In this document: piece by piece, positions 1 to 7,338 of the stretch | How the letters are laid out: every line of letters begins with the position of its first letter | Numbering within the stretch: the first letter of the stretch is position 1 | Notes under the pieces: model-generated | Told to the model about the DNA's origin: nothing | The model's database searches: none | Seen by the model: only the letters and a program-made list of their open reading frames with translations | Virus record (IMG/VR): IMGVR_UViG_3300030329_003997 | Coordinates: 1 to 47,592 of that record | Direction: 5' to 3' (one strand) | From: a virus | Length of the DNA: 47,592 bases | Program-made: the position numbers and the translations under genes

Positions 1-98
1 CGGCGTCGGAGTTGGCGTAGGCGGAGCCGAGTTCGTCGCCCCTCCGGTCGCCCCGGTGAAGAACACGTCCCCGGTGTTCACGTCGATCTTGAAATTGT
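1..98. repeat. Left copy of 98-bp terminal direct repeat
   Basis: Bases 1-98 are identical to 47494-47591. The two copies differ at the next base (position 99 is c, 47592 is a). The repeat lies inside the coding sequence of nozzle part A, and the reading frame continues correctly only when the ends are joined. This is the usual trace of a circular or circularly permuted genome assembled with a k-mer overlap near 99. A true short terminal repeat is possible but less likely, because it would interrupt a structural gene. Confidence 0.9.
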
Positions 99-564
99 CG
101 GCGTCGACCACCGACACCACGCGCCAGAACTGGCCGTTGAGGACATCCCCCATTTCACCGTCGACACCTTCGATGTAGACGAGGTTGCCCGCCTCGTAGC
201 CGTGGTAGGCCACCGTAACGACCGCCTGCGAAGCGCTGGTGATGTTGGTGATAGCCAGTTCGTCCTCAAGCACTCGGCCACCGAAGGCCGACATCGCGAA
301 GTAGGCCTGCCCCATCTCGATAGCATAGGCCTGCTCGCTGGAGAACTGGAAAGGGATCAGGCGCACGTTGTTGCTGGCGTCATCCTCCAGCACTTCCGAG
401 ACGATCTCGAAGCCGGGGCGCTTCTCCAGCCCGCCGAACTTCATCACCACGACATTGCGCGCGCGCTTGACTGCCGACCTCCACGCATCGACATCGTAGC
501 GGCCATAGAGTTGCGGCCCGATCTCGCCCTTCGAGAAGTTGGATTGCGGGCTGCGGAAGGCCAT
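1..564 (-). CDS. Tail nozzle (tubular protein B-like), N-terminal part; continues across contig ends
   Basis: The ATG is at 564-562, overlapping the adaptor stop (TGATG). The frame is open to base 1 and continues on the other end of the contig from 47493 to a TAA at 47397-47395, giving 220 residues when circularised. The product starts MAFRSPQSNFSKGEIGPQL and carries the family pattern GRYD...NVVVMKFGGLEKRPG...RLIPFQFS, seen at the N terminus of podovirus tail nozzle proteins. A beta-rich segment with E1-FCCH-like character follows (about residues 100-170). It ends in a Pro/Thr tract, nine glycines and YPGFDYDLE. In relatives this segment is fused to the rest of the nozzle; here the remainder is the next gene (45577-47391). 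Role: lower tail tube below the adaptor. The split is a real feature of the sequence as given. Confidence 0.85.
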   Translation of the reverse strand, partial: MAFRSPQSNFSKGEIGPQLYGRYDVDAWRSAVKRARNVVVMKFGGLEKRPGFEIVSEVLEDDASNNVRLIPFQFSSEQAYAIEMGQAYFAMSAFGGRVLEDELAITNITSASQAVVTVAYHGYEAGNLVYIEGVDGEMGDVLNGQFWRVVSVVDADNFKIDVNTGDVFFTGATGGATNSAPPTPTPTP

Positions 565-1199
565 CAGAGCAGGCCCTCACGAGCGAGTTCCGCTTCGGAG
601 ACGTAGCGGTCTTGGAAGTCGGGCGAGCGATTGCGTGCGTCGGCGATAGCGCGCCCTCGCGACATCTCTGCGGCGCGAGCCATCTGGTCGGCCAACTTGG
701 CATCCCGCTTGACCGAGAGAGCGAGGCGCGCGGCCAGTTCATCGACGGCGGCGCGGCGCATCAGCGGGCGAAGGTCTTGCGCGGTCAGGTTCTCGCGCGT
801 GTAGACGAGGATCGCGTTCTCGGTGTTGGTGTAGATTTTCCCGCTCTCGGCAAGAAAGCGGATGGGATAGGCGTCCTGCACCGGAAGCGTGTAGGGGCCG
901 CGCTCCGGCAGGCTGGTTGCTGCCTCTTCGGCTCCGCGAACCGCAATAGGGTCCGACATATCGCTCGGCGCGGCGTAAGCGTATTCCCACTCAGCAGGGC
1001 GGTCGTTGGCCGCCTGAGCCAGCGTCACGCGCTTCACCAGTTCCGGCCACTCGGTCCACTCGGCCATCTCTTCGAGCACGAGCGGAAGGTGGAAGGCCGC
1101 CTCGCTGGCCTCCGTCGAGGTCTCTTCGAGGCTTGCGATAGTCCCCTTGCCAATGCGCGAGACCGCTTCCTGCGCAATGGAGATGTCGGTGGTGCTCAT
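564..1199 (-). CDS. Head-to-tail adaptor (tail tubular protein A-like, T7 gp11 type)
   Basis: This 211-residue protein has the T7 gp11 family signature: an N-terminal helix reading ISIAQEAVSRIGKGTIASL followed by SLEETSTEASEA, then a long helical body. It has the expected length (T7 gp11 is about 196). Family proteins form the dodecameric ring between portal and nozzle. A good Shine-Dalgarno (AAGGAGG) lies 5 bases before the ATG. The gene is the first after a GATTCAAT motif (1229-1237) and is coupled to nozzle part A by TGATG at its end. Order adaptor-nozzle-gp13-gp14-gp15-gp16 matches T7. Family assignment is by motif and gene order; no structure was computed. Confidence 0.85.
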   Translation of the reverse strand: MSTTDISIAQEAVSRIGKGTIASLEETSTEASEAAFHLPLVLEEMAEWTEWPELVKRVTLAQAANDRPAEWEYAYAAPSDMSDPIAVRGAEEAATSLPERGPYTLPVQDAYPIRFLAESGKIYTNTENAILVYTRENLTAQDLRPLMRRAAVDELAARLALSVKRDAKLADQMARAAEMSRGRAIADARNRSPDFQDRYVSEAELAREGLL

Positions 1200-1228
1200 G
1201 CTGCCTCCTTGCCGCCACTGGGGCGCGG

Positions 1229-1237
1229 ATTGAATCG
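1229..1237 (-). promoter_or_regulatory. Late-unit motif A (CGATTCAAT) before adaptor gene
   Basis: On the minus strand the stop codon of the 286-aa protein (TGA) is followed directly by CGATTCAAT, about 30 bases before the adaptor ATG. It is one of four same-orientation copies (also 7104, 31717, 42447) in gaps that open late transcription units. The downstream half seen at the other sites is weak here (GGCAAG after 15 bases). Promoter, processing site or activator site are all possible; function is inferred only from placement. Confidence 0.5.
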
Positions 1238-2098
1238 TCAGGCTGGCTGGATGATGACGCTCGACAGCACGAGACCGTCCGTATTGGAGGTGAAGCGGAT
1301 GCCGAGGCCCGTTGTCCCCATCGTGAAGGTCTGGTCTATGGGTGAGGCCGGGGTGTTGACTAGCGTTGCGCCCGCGCCGCCCGAGCGGATGCTGACGAGG
1401 GTGCCGCCAGTCACGGTGGCCCTAACGCGGTAGTCGCTGCCCTCGACAAGCTGGCCGACACCGAACCGCGCCTCCGTTTGGGAGATGCCCTCGTGCGTGT
1501 AGGTGCCGTCGCCGTTGTCGACCCACGAACTGCCGGAGAAGGTCGGGGTGTCAGCGAGGTTGTCGGTGATTGTGATCGAGAGCGCCGTGTCGCGCGTGAC
1601 CCCTTCGAGGCTTTCGCGCAGCGTGAAGTTCGCGGTTCCCGAAGTGGTTGGTCGCCCCGTGATGCTCCGCGCGCCGCTGTTGAGCGACATGCCTGCCGGG
1701 AGCGATCCAGATAGCACACTGATCGTCGACCCTGCGGTCGCGCCAGAGATGTTGCTGGTCGAGGAGATCGACTGGATGTGGCTGCTGTCGTCGAGCGCCA
1801 AGGCATTGAGTTCGATGCTGACAGCCGCCGTCACGGCAACGAAGTCGAGGTTCTGGCCGAAGTCTGCCTTCGGTGTGCCGCCCAGCGCGGCCACCAGTTC
1901 CTTGAGTAGCGCGCCTCGCGTGTGCTTGGTCGGGGTGCCCCCGACTGCGGTAATTGCCTCGCGCAACAGGTCGGTGGCGGAGTGTTTGGTCGGAGTGCCG
2001 CCATAGGCTGTCACCAGTTCACGCAACGCGGAGGTGAGCACGAAGGATTGCGGCGTCCCGCCGTTGGCGGTGATGGCATCTCGTATCTGGGTAATCAT
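1238..2098 (-). CDS. Virion decoration or fibre-like protein with 20-residue GGTP repeats
   Basis: This is a 286-residue protein of unrecognised exact function. The ATG at 2098 (MITQIRDAITANGG) is chosen because it follows GGAG by seven bases; a longer reading from 2128 would start inside a terminator hairpin. Residues 1-80 hold about 3.5 copies of a 20-residue unit beginning GGTP and ending in a helix of the type LLREAITAV. Next comes an immunoglobulin-like or putative-Ig segment (about 110-185: SGSLPAGMSLNS..., GRPTTSGTANFTL, typical of He_PIG folds), then a beta-rich C-terminal domain with GTYTHEGISQTEARFGVGQL. It sits between capsid cement and tail adaptor, which suggests an exposed head decoration or neck fibre. 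It is downstream of an intrinsic terminator, so it may be made in smaller amounts than capsid. Confidence 0.75.
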   Translation of the reverse strand: MITQIRDAITANGGTPQSFVLTSALRELVTAYGGTPTKHSATDLLREAITAVGGTPTKHTRGALLKELVAALGGTPKADFGQNLDFVAVTAAVSIELNALALDDSSHIQSISSTSNISGATAGSTISVLSGSLPAGMSLNSGARSITGRPTTSGTANFTLRESLEGVTRDTALSITITDNLADTPTFSGSSWVDNGDGTYTHEGISQTEARFGVGQLVEGSDYRVRATVTGGTLVSIRSGGAGATLVNTPASPIDQTFTMGTTGLGIRFTSNTDGLVLSSVIIQPA

Positions 2099-2110
2099 CG
2101 GCCTCTCCTG

Positions 2111-2149
2111 AAAAAAAGGGCGGCGCATGGTTTCCCGCGCGCCGCCCTT
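2111..2149 (-). terminator. Intrinsic terminator inside the head operon
   Basis: Perfect 11-bp inverted repeat (AAGGGCGGCGC at 2116-2126 and its complement at 2139-2149) with a 12-base loop. On the minus strand it is followed by a run of seven T (2117-2111). It lies just after the stop of the 141-aa gene and before the 286-aa gene, so it should separate highly expressed head genes from the decoration protein, with partial read-through. Confidence 0.85.
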
Positions 2150-2167
2150 CCCCCGTGACGAACTGGG

Positions 2168-2593
2168 TTACTCGTCGTCGGCCTTGCGGGGCCGCTTGTT
2201 CTGCTCGGCCTTGGTGCCGCCCTCCAGCCGGTCGATGCGGGTGTGGAGGTCGGGTCCGACCGCGAACTGGTTGCCGTGGGCCTCGTCGAGACCTTCGGCT
2301 TCCTTGCCGCCGACTTCTTCCATCCACTCGCCCTGCGGCATGTCGGTGGTGAAGACCTTCCCGGCAGGGATGAAGCCCTGCCGGTAATCGGTCCCGGCAG
2401 TCAGGGCGCGATAGGTCTTCGGCTCCTTGCTGCGACGGCTCAGGATCGTTTCGCGCGCTTCGCCTTTCGGCTGGGCGCGCTTCACGCTGAAACCCTTCTT
2501 GCCGGTCTCACTGGCCTGAGCCAGACGGCCTTCGAGTTCGGCGACCTTCTTTTCGAGGGCGTCGATCTCCTGCTGGTTCTGCTTGACGGTCAT
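2168..2593 (-). CDS. Hypothetical late protein with N-terminal coiled coil
   Basis: This 141-residue protein is not recognised. Residues 5-30 form a clear coiled coil (QQEIDALEKKVAELEGRLAQ). The remainder is charged and ends in a Lys/Arg/Asp-rich tail. It lies between the cement protein (24-bp gap) and the terminator at 2111-2149, in the head operon, so a minor virion or head-completion role is plausible but not shown. A phage capsid-associated trimeric coiled-coil protein is one possibility. Confidence 0.7.
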   Translation of the reverse strand: MTVKQNQQEIDALEKKVAELEGRLAQASETGKKGFSVKRAQPKGEARETILSRRSKEPKTYRALTAGTDYRQGFIPAGKVFTTDMPQGEWMEEVGGKEAEGLDEAHGNQFAVGPDLHTRIDRLEGGTKAEQNKRPRKADDE

Positions 2594-2617
2594 GTCAGTT
2601 ACTCCTGTCTTCTGGCC

Positions 2618-3064
2618 TTAGAGGTAGTGGCGACCGAGGTTGTTCTGGCGAGCGGCAACGACACCTGCGGTGATCGCGCCCGTGGTCGGCGCGGTGCCGG
2701 TCACGTCGTAGAACAGGCGCAGGTAGCGCTGATTGGCCCCTTCGGGAATGAAGTCGGGGAACTCCAGCTTCTCACCGGCAGCAAGGTCGGCGAGGGCGTA
2801 GGTCCGCGAGGCGACTTCCTTCGGGGAGGCGAAGTTCTCGACCGTATCAACCTGCACCGAAATGGTGAGGCTGGTGAGGTTGTTGAACGTCTCCGTCAGG
2901 TAGGCGTAGATCGGAACGGGGGTGCCGATGCCGATGTCGCGCGTGAGCGGGTTCGCATGGCCGAACGGGGTGCCGGTGGCACCGAGGTCGACGATGTTGT
3001 CGCTCGCTTCGTCCCCAGTGACAGCCTGCGCGTCGCTGAAGATCAGGGTGTTGTCGTAGATCAT
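2618..3064 (-). CDS. Bbp16-like capsid cement protein
   Basis: This 148-residue protein directly follows the major capsid gene. The start MIYDNTLIFSDAQAV, the central LTSLTISVQVDTVENFASPKEVASRTY and the RYLRLFYDVTGTAPTTGAITAG stretch match the Bbp16 family known from Bordetella phage BPP-1, whose members form external cement dimers or trimers on the head. Length and position also fit. It is beta-rich with no membrane segment. The ATG is preceded by AAGAAGGGAC. Confidence 0.8.
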   Translation of the reverse strand: MIYDNTLIFSDAQAVTGDEASDNIVDLGATGTPFGHANPLTRDIGIGTPVPIYAYLTETFNNLTSLTISVQVDTVENFASPKEVASRTYALADLAAGEKLEFPDFIPEGANQRYLRLFYDVTGTAPTTGAITAGVVAARQNNLGRHYL

Positions 3065-3090
3065 GGTTTTGTCCCTTCTTCCTTGGGCGC

Positions 3091-4104
3091 TTACGAGAGC
3101 GCAGCTTCGGTGGAGAGGATGCTGTCATCCTCGCGGATCGGGATGCCGCGCCACGACATCACTTCCTGACCCATGAGTTCCATCGGGCGGAGACGGACGA
3201 AGCTGTCCGATGCGCCGCCGTTGGTGCCCAGCATGTCGAGGACTTCGAGCATCTGCCGGTTCATGTAGAGGACCGTGCGGCCATCTGCGGGCTTACCTTC
3301 GCCGTTGAACTTGTAGTGGCGGCGACCGTTCAGCGAGTAGTAGAGGTTGCGGAGCAGCGCGTAGACATCGACGTTGCCAGCCAGAGCCTCGCTCACGTCG
3401 ATGTTCGCGATGCGCCCGGTCGAGCGCCAGTCCTTGACCGTCAGGCCGACGTGCTGCTCGAACTTCTCTTCGCGGACGTAGTAGGCGTTGCCATCGGCGT
3501 CGAGAACGCGCTGGCGGCCCATGTCTTCCTGCGTGACGCCTGCGGTGATGCCCTCGGGCGTAATCATCGAAGCGTGGCCATCGCCGTGCGTGACCATCCA
3601 GATCGAGGTGTTGTCCGAGCCGCTCCCGCCACCAGCAACGACGCACGGGTTGGCCAGCGTATTGTAACGCGGGCCGAGGCCGTGGAACTTCTTGCCGTTC
3701 ACGTTCACGTCGGAATACCAGATCGACTGGCTGACTTCCTGCGCGATGGCTTCGAGGAAGCCGACGCCTTCGCTGCGGCGCATGGCAGCAGCCTTCTCGC
3801 CATACAGCTTGAGCAGGCGCTCATCGACGGTCGACAGACCCTCGACGAAGCCGGTCGTGTCTTCGACCTGCGTGTAGTTGCCCTTGCTCTGCGGGATGCC
3901 CTGATAGAGCGCGCCCCACGTCACCGAGGGCAGGCCGGTGCGAACGCCGACGACGTGCTTGGTGCCCTTGTTGGCGGTCATCACGTTCGCGTCCTGCATG
4001 AACGGCGTGAGGATGTGCAGTGCCTCAACGATCTCCCACATGCCGTCCCCACCGGACTTCATCTGGTCGATCAGGTTGAGATAGGTCGTGCCGAGAGTGG
4101 CCAT
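3091..4104 (-). CDS. Major capsid protein (BPP-1-type)
   Basis: At 337 residues it is the expected size for the HK97-fold capsid protein of BPP-1-type podoviruses. The start MATLGTTYLNLIDQM and the phrases ALHILTPFMQDA, VGVRTGLPSVTWGALYQG and FLEAIAQEVSQSIWYSDVN are characteristic of this capsid family. No N-terminal delta domain is visible, consistent with use of a separate scaffold, which is the gene immediately upstream. The cement protein follows. AAGGAAGGGAATAAGC before the ATG supplies a ribosome site. No protease gene was seen nearby. Confidence 0.85.
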   Translation of the reverse strand: MATLGTTYLNLIDQMKSGGDGMWEIVEALHILTPFMQDANVMTANKGTKHVVGVRTGLPSVTWGALYQGIPQSKGNYTQVEDTTGFVEGLSTVDERLLKLYGEKAAAMRRSEGVGFLEAIAQEVSQSIWYSDVNVNGKKFHGLGPRYNTLANPCVVAGGGSGSDNTSIWMVTHGDGHASMITPEGITAGVTQEDMGRQRVLDADGNAYYVREEKFEQHVGLTVKDWRSTGRIANIDVSEALAGNVDVYALLRNLYYSLNGRRHYKFNGEGKPADGRTVLYMNRQMLEVLDMLGTNGGASDSFVRLRPMELMGQEVMSWRGIPIREDDSILSTEAALS

Positions 4105-4123
4105 TGCTTATTCCCTTCCTTGA

Positions 4124-4888
4124 TTAATCCGTTTTGTAGCGGTCTTCCCAGCCGCTAACCTTTTCTTCGCTGGCCGAGTTCGACCGTGCGAAAGTTCCAT
4201 CCTCACCCGCCAGTTCGCCTAGCTGCCGGAAGGTGCGGATAACGTCGGGGTGATTGCCGAAGCCGCTCTCATCGAGAGCCTTGCGGAAGGGATGCCCCTT
4301 CGTGAAACCCATCGCATCGAGACCAACGGCAGCCTTCGCCACGCTTTCCTTCTGGTTCGAGCCGCCGATGTCGGGATCGGCCTTGAAGCTATCGAGCCAT
4401 TCCTTGCGCTGCGCAGCGCCCGCGTCGATGACCTGCTGGATCGCCGACTGCTGGCCGTTGGCAAGCATCTTCTGTGCGAGCGGCATCAGCTTGTTGGCCT
4501 GCTCGTTCGAGAGGTTCATCTCGCGCAGAACCGGATCAGCCTCGGCCACCAGTTCCTCGTCGAGCGAGATGTCGTTGCCCTCGGCGTCCTTCAGCGAGAA
4601 CTCGTATTTCTCGGGCGCGCCTTCCGCTTCTTCAGCGTCATCGCCGCCCTCGTCACCTTCGCCTTCGCCTTCGCCTTCGCCAGCATCGTCGCCGCCATCA
4701 CCAAGGAGTGTGCCCTCGGTGTCGTCACCGCCCTTGTCGGCGGCGGCGTCGTTGGTGTCGGGCGACTTGCCTGCGTCGCTTTCAGCGGTCGCGTCCGTAG
4801 TGGTCGCGGCATCGGTTTCAGCGCTCGGCGTCGTCGTCGAGGTCGTCGTATCGGTCGTAGTCGTCGTGTCGAGGGGTTCGTCTGCCAC
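4124..4888 (-). CDS. Putative capsid scaffold protein
   Basis: This 254-residue acidic protein precedes the capsid gene, the standard scaffold position. Residues 1-95 are low complexity: a Thr/Asp-rich stretch, then Asp/Gly/Glu repeats (GEGEGEGDEGGDDAEE). Residues 95-254 are helical and more conserved in style (EKYEFSLKDAEGNDISLDEEL, ALAQKMLANGQ-like, KEWLDSFKADPDIGG, ALGAMGFTKGHPFRKAL-like), as in other phage scaffolds. The C-terminal basic segment probably contacts capsid. Its start overlaps the upstream gene by 71 bp. Confidence 0.7.
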   Translation of the reverse strand: MADEPLDTTTTTDTTTSTTTPSAETDAATTTDATAESDAGKSPDTNDAAADKGGDDTEGTLLGDGGDDAGEGEGEGEGDEGGDDAEEAEGAPEKYEFSLKDAEGNDISLDEELVAEADPVLREMNLSNEQANKLMPLAQKMLANGQQSAIQQVIDAGAAQRKEWLDSFKADPDIGGSNQKESVAKAAVGLDAMGFTKGHPFRKALDESGFGNHPDVIRTFRQLGELAGEDGTFARSNSASEEKVSGWEDRYKTD

Positions 4889-5183
4889 TGGGTTTCTCCT
4901 TGGGGTTCATGGCTTCACGGAGGACTGCATCAAGCGTGGCGATGGCGGTGCCATCGGGAGAGCGCAGCACATCGGGCTGCCCTTCTTCTGCCATCAGCAG
5001 TATTTCGTGCCCCAAGCTGCGGCGTCCCTCATGCCATTCGAGGCATTGGTCACGCACTGAGCGCCCATCGGCAGCAGTGTTATTGCTGACGATCCCGGCG
5101 CTTTGAATCGCGTCGTAGAGGAAGCGCAGGAACTCGGGTCGCGAAAGCAGGAACTCGGCGTCTTGAGCGGTGCAGGTTGTCAC
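4818..5183 (-). CDS. Bbp19-like head protein
   Basis: This 121-residue protein has the pattern LLSRPEFLRFLYDAIQSAG ... EWHEGRRSLGHEILLMAEE, which resembles the Bbp19 domain (BPP-1) with its FLxRLL...GRRxLGxxLL signature. It sits between portal and scaffold as in BPP-1. The C terminus is rich in Asp, Arg and Tyr and overlaps the scaffold start. The molecular role is not known for the family; position suggests head assembly. Confidence 0.7.
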   Translation of the reverse strand: MTTCTAQDAEFLLSRPEFLRFLYDAIQSAGIVSNNTAADGRSVRDQCLEWHEGRRSLGHEILLMAEEGQPDVLRSPDGTAIATLDAVLREAMNPKEKPSGRRTPRHDDYDRYDDLDDDAER

Positions 5184-5192
5184 ATCAGGCCC

Positions 5193-6872
5193 TTACTGCG
5201 GCATCAGGCGGTCGATGGCCGACTTGCCGGTTGCATCGGCCTCGGAGAGCAGGCGAGCCGCCTCCGCGCCGTCCTTGAGCGCGGGCATGGCCCCGGCTGC
5301 CTGCATCATCTGCTCTTGCTGGGCGCGCGCCTTGCGGTCGCTTTCCGCCTCCTTGCTCGAACGGATTATGCGGGGCGGCGAACCGGCGCGCTCGGCGTAT
5401 TCGTCGATCAGTTCGTCGACATCCAGCTTGTCGGCGGCATCCGGCTTCAGGCCTGCGACGTTGCCGATGAAGGCTGCGGTGCGCTCGATCTGGCCGATGC
5501 CGACCATGCGCTGCATCTGGGTGAGGATCGATACGAACTCCACGTCGATTGGCATGTTCGAGATGGCCTCGGGCACGGGTGGGAGCAGGCCGCCGCGCAG
5601 CATGATGCCGTAGGTGCGCTCGACCACGATCTCCAGCTTCTCGGTCGACACGCGCTCGATCACGGGGCCAAGCTGGGTCAGCTTCTCCTCGTTGCGTGCA
5701 GCGATCTCCTCGACCGTGCGAGGCTGGATGCCGCGCATGTTGGTGATGGCGTTGAACAGGTCGGCATAGGATAGGCCGTCGATCTGAGTGCGCTGGCCGT
5801 TGATCTTTTCTTCAATCGCCGCAACCGCCTGATAGGGCGGGGCGTAAGGGACGAACACGTTGTCCTTGGTCACTCCGCTGGCGGTGCGAACCGAGCGCGG
5901 CTGGCCGGTGAGGCGAATGCCGGGAGGGGCCACCTTTTCGGGGAAGGCTAGCTGGTCGATGACCTCGTTCTGGCGGCGCACCTGCATCTGGAGTTCGCGC
6001 AGGGCAGGCAGCGCATCCATGCCGGGGGACGAGCCATAAGTCTCGCCGCTGGCAACGTCCCAGCGCGAGGCCCAGAACGGCTGCTCGTGGTGGCCGCTCT
6101 CGCGGATCACCTGATTGGCCTCGTCGTCCTTGTCCCAGTAGACCGAGCGCCACGGCTTCGACCCGAAGCGCCCCGGCTCGAAGTCGCTGTTCGGCTCAAT
6201 CGCGTGGTAGATGTCGATGATGTCGGTGTAGCTGCTCTGATCGTAGAGCCGCTTGACGCGCTTGGGCGTGTCGCTCTTGAAGGTCTGAACGACTTCGCGA
6301 ACGGTCATCGGGGCGACGCGATAGAGCACGTCCGGTCGCATCGCGTCGCCGCAAGCGATCCAGTATTCCCCCGCCGTGAGGTTGTGACAGACAGCCCCCT
6401 CTTCAGGGTGGTCCAGCATGATGCAGGCCTCGGTGCCAAACAGGCCCATCTCGGCATACCCAGCCTTGGCTGCGCCGTAGAAGTTGGTGCCGGAGAGGAA
6501 GCTATACATGCGCTTTTCGACTTCCGAGAGCCAGTCGCGCACGCCGTCCTCTTCCATCATGTCGGAGTTCTTGAGCGTGAGAGTGAACCACGGGCGAGAT
6601 GCGGAGGTGAGGCCGCTGGTCATGCCGTTGGTCAGGGTGCGGAACGCTTCGATCCCGTGCGGGTCGAGAAGCTTGCTGTTCCAGTTACGCCGCGTCGTGC
6701 GGTCGGCTTTGCCCGTCCTGCTTCCGCTCCTGCCGTTCCTCGACCCCGTGAGAAAGCGCGAGCGGAAAGGCTGCGCGAGGCGCGCAATGTCGAACCACTC
6801 TTCCTCGTAGTCGGTGCGCAGCGACTTGAGGGCGTCGAGCCGGTTCTCGCACTTCTGGCGGAGTGAAGTCAT
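5193..6872 (-). CDS. Head-tail connector / portal protein
   Basis: This 559-residue protein belongs to the Bacteriophage head-to-tail connecting family (PF12236 type). Recognisable segments are LRTDYEEEWFDIARLAQPFRSRF near the N terminus, NWNSKLLDPHGIEAFRTLTNGMTSGLTSASRPWFTL (about 70-105), and AEMGLFGTEACIMLDHP. The protein is mostly helical. It forms the dodecameric DNA gateway at the head vertex and binds terminase during packaging. The start overlaps the stop of the small upstream gene (TGATG), implying coupled translation. The terminase genes are not adjacent but lie upstream behind a terminator, so packaging and head genes are separately transcribed. Confidence 0.9.
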   Translation of the reverse strand: MTSLRQKCENRLDALKSLRTDYEEEWFDIARLAQPFRSRFLTGSRNGRSGSRTGKADRTTRRNWNSKLLDPHGIEAFRTLTNGMTSGLTSASRPWFTLTLKNSDMMEEDGVRDWLSEVEKRMYSFLSGTNFYGAAKAGYAEMGLFGTEACIMLDHPEEGAVCHNLTAGEYWIACGDAMRPDVLYRVAPMTVREVVQTFKSDTPKRVKRLYDQSSYTDIIDIYHAIEPNSDFEPGRFGSKPWRSVYWDKDDEANQVIRESGHHEQPFWASRWDVASGETYGSSPGMDALPALRELQMQVRRQNEVIDQLAFPEKVAPPGIRLTGQPRSVRTASGVTKDNVFVPYAPPYQAVAAIEEKINGQRTQIDGLSYADLFNAITNMRGIQPRTVEEIAARNEEKLTQLGPVIERVSTEKLEIVVERTYGIMLRGGLLPPVPEAISNMPIDVEFVSILTQMQRMVGIGQIERTAAFIGNVAGLKPDAADKLDVDELIDEYAERAGSPPRIIRSSKEAESDRKARAQQEQMMQAAGAMPALKDGAEAARLLSEADATGKSAIDRLMPQ

Positions 6873-7054
6873 CAGCCGAGTTTGGGCTGTGCTACCGAAG
6901 GCGTGCCGAGCGCGCCCTGTGGCGTCGTGATAAGACCGGCCATGACTGCGCGGCGGGTCTTCTTGAAGTCCTCGGGCGATGTCGGGGCACCGCCATCAGG
7001 CTGGCTGGGCTGCTGCCGCTCGGGGATGGTCGGAATGTCGGGTGCAGAGCAGAT
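6872..7054 (-). CDS. Small pre-portal protein with apparent AUC start
   Basis: This 60-residue protein should read MCSAPDIPTIPERQQPSQ... to ...TPSVAQPKLG if initiation occurs at ATC (7054-7052). That codon follows a near-perfect Shine-Dalgarno AGGAGG by five bases. No ATG, GTG or TTG lies in frame upstream within the open stretch; the only in-frame ATG is far inside. The sequence resembles the short Pro/Ala-rich proteins that precede portals in BPP-1-like phages, which start MC and end in a KKTRR...GLxGTP region. The stop TGA overlaps the portal ATG. Either the phage uses a rare AUC start or the base is a sequencing or assembly error for ATG. Confidence 0.65.
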   Translation of the reverse strand: MCSAPDIPTIPERQQPSQPDGGAPTSPEDFKKTRRAVMAGLITTPQGALGTPSVAQPKLG

Positions 7055-7103
7055 GGTTGCCTCCTGTGTCTGGAGGCTCGGACCTACGCCGGGGGTGCTC
7101 TCG

Positions 7104-7112
7104 ATTGAATCG
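7104..7112 (-). promoter_or_regulatory. Late-unit motif B (CGATTCAAT) before pre-portal/portal unit
   Basis: The minus strand reads GCGATTCAAT beginning two bases after the CCA of the tRNA-like sequence and 50 bases before the predicted ATC start. After 15 bases comes CGTAGG, resembling the second half found at motifs C and D. It opens the head transcription unit. Function is inferred from position and recurrence. Confidence 0.55.
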
Positions 7113-7113
7113 C

Positions 7114-7187
7114 TGGCACGGGAGGAGGGACTTGAACCCTCACGGTGCGGTTTTGGAGACCGACCGGCTCAACCAGCGCTCACCCGC
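7114..7187 (-). tRNA. Divergent tRNA-Trp(CCA)-like sequence
   Basis: The 3' half is tRNA-like in every respect. It has a T arm GAGGG-TTCAAGT-CCCTC, an anticodon loop CTCCAAA with anticodon CCA (Trp), and an encoded CCA end. An acceptor GCGGGTG pairs with CTCCCGT except for one U-U. The D arm is poor: only a three-pair GCT/AGC stem with a five-base loop, and positions 8-9 are AG instead of TA. The anticodon stem continues past the fourth pair only with a bulge. It may be a functional but divergent phage tRNA, or a captured host tRNA 3' end such as an old attachment site. It lies between the early-unit terminator and motif B. Confidence 0.5.
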
Positions 7188-7261
7188 CTAGCTGCTGGGG
7201 GGGAACAGTTGGTTACACTGGCGCTCCCCGCCCCCAGCGGAGCGCGAGATCGCTATGGCAC

Positions 7262-7298
7262 AAAAAGGGGGCCGGTCCAATGGAGAAAGACCGGCCCC
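7262..7298 (-). terminator. Strong intrinsic terminator of the leftward early/packaging operon
   Basis: A perfect 10-bp stem GGGGCCGGTC (7268-7277) pairs with its complement at 7289-7298, with an 11-base loop. On the minus strand five T (7266-7262) follow. It is about 40 bases past the last small gene after TerL and before the tRNA-like sequence, so it should end the long leftward transcript. The stretch 7188-7261 holds no gene, only G/C tracts that could form a second, weaker hairpin. Confidence 0.9.
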
Positions 7299-7338
7299 AG
7301 TCTGGGAGGTGTCATGCGTCAGGAGAACGGGTATCTCC

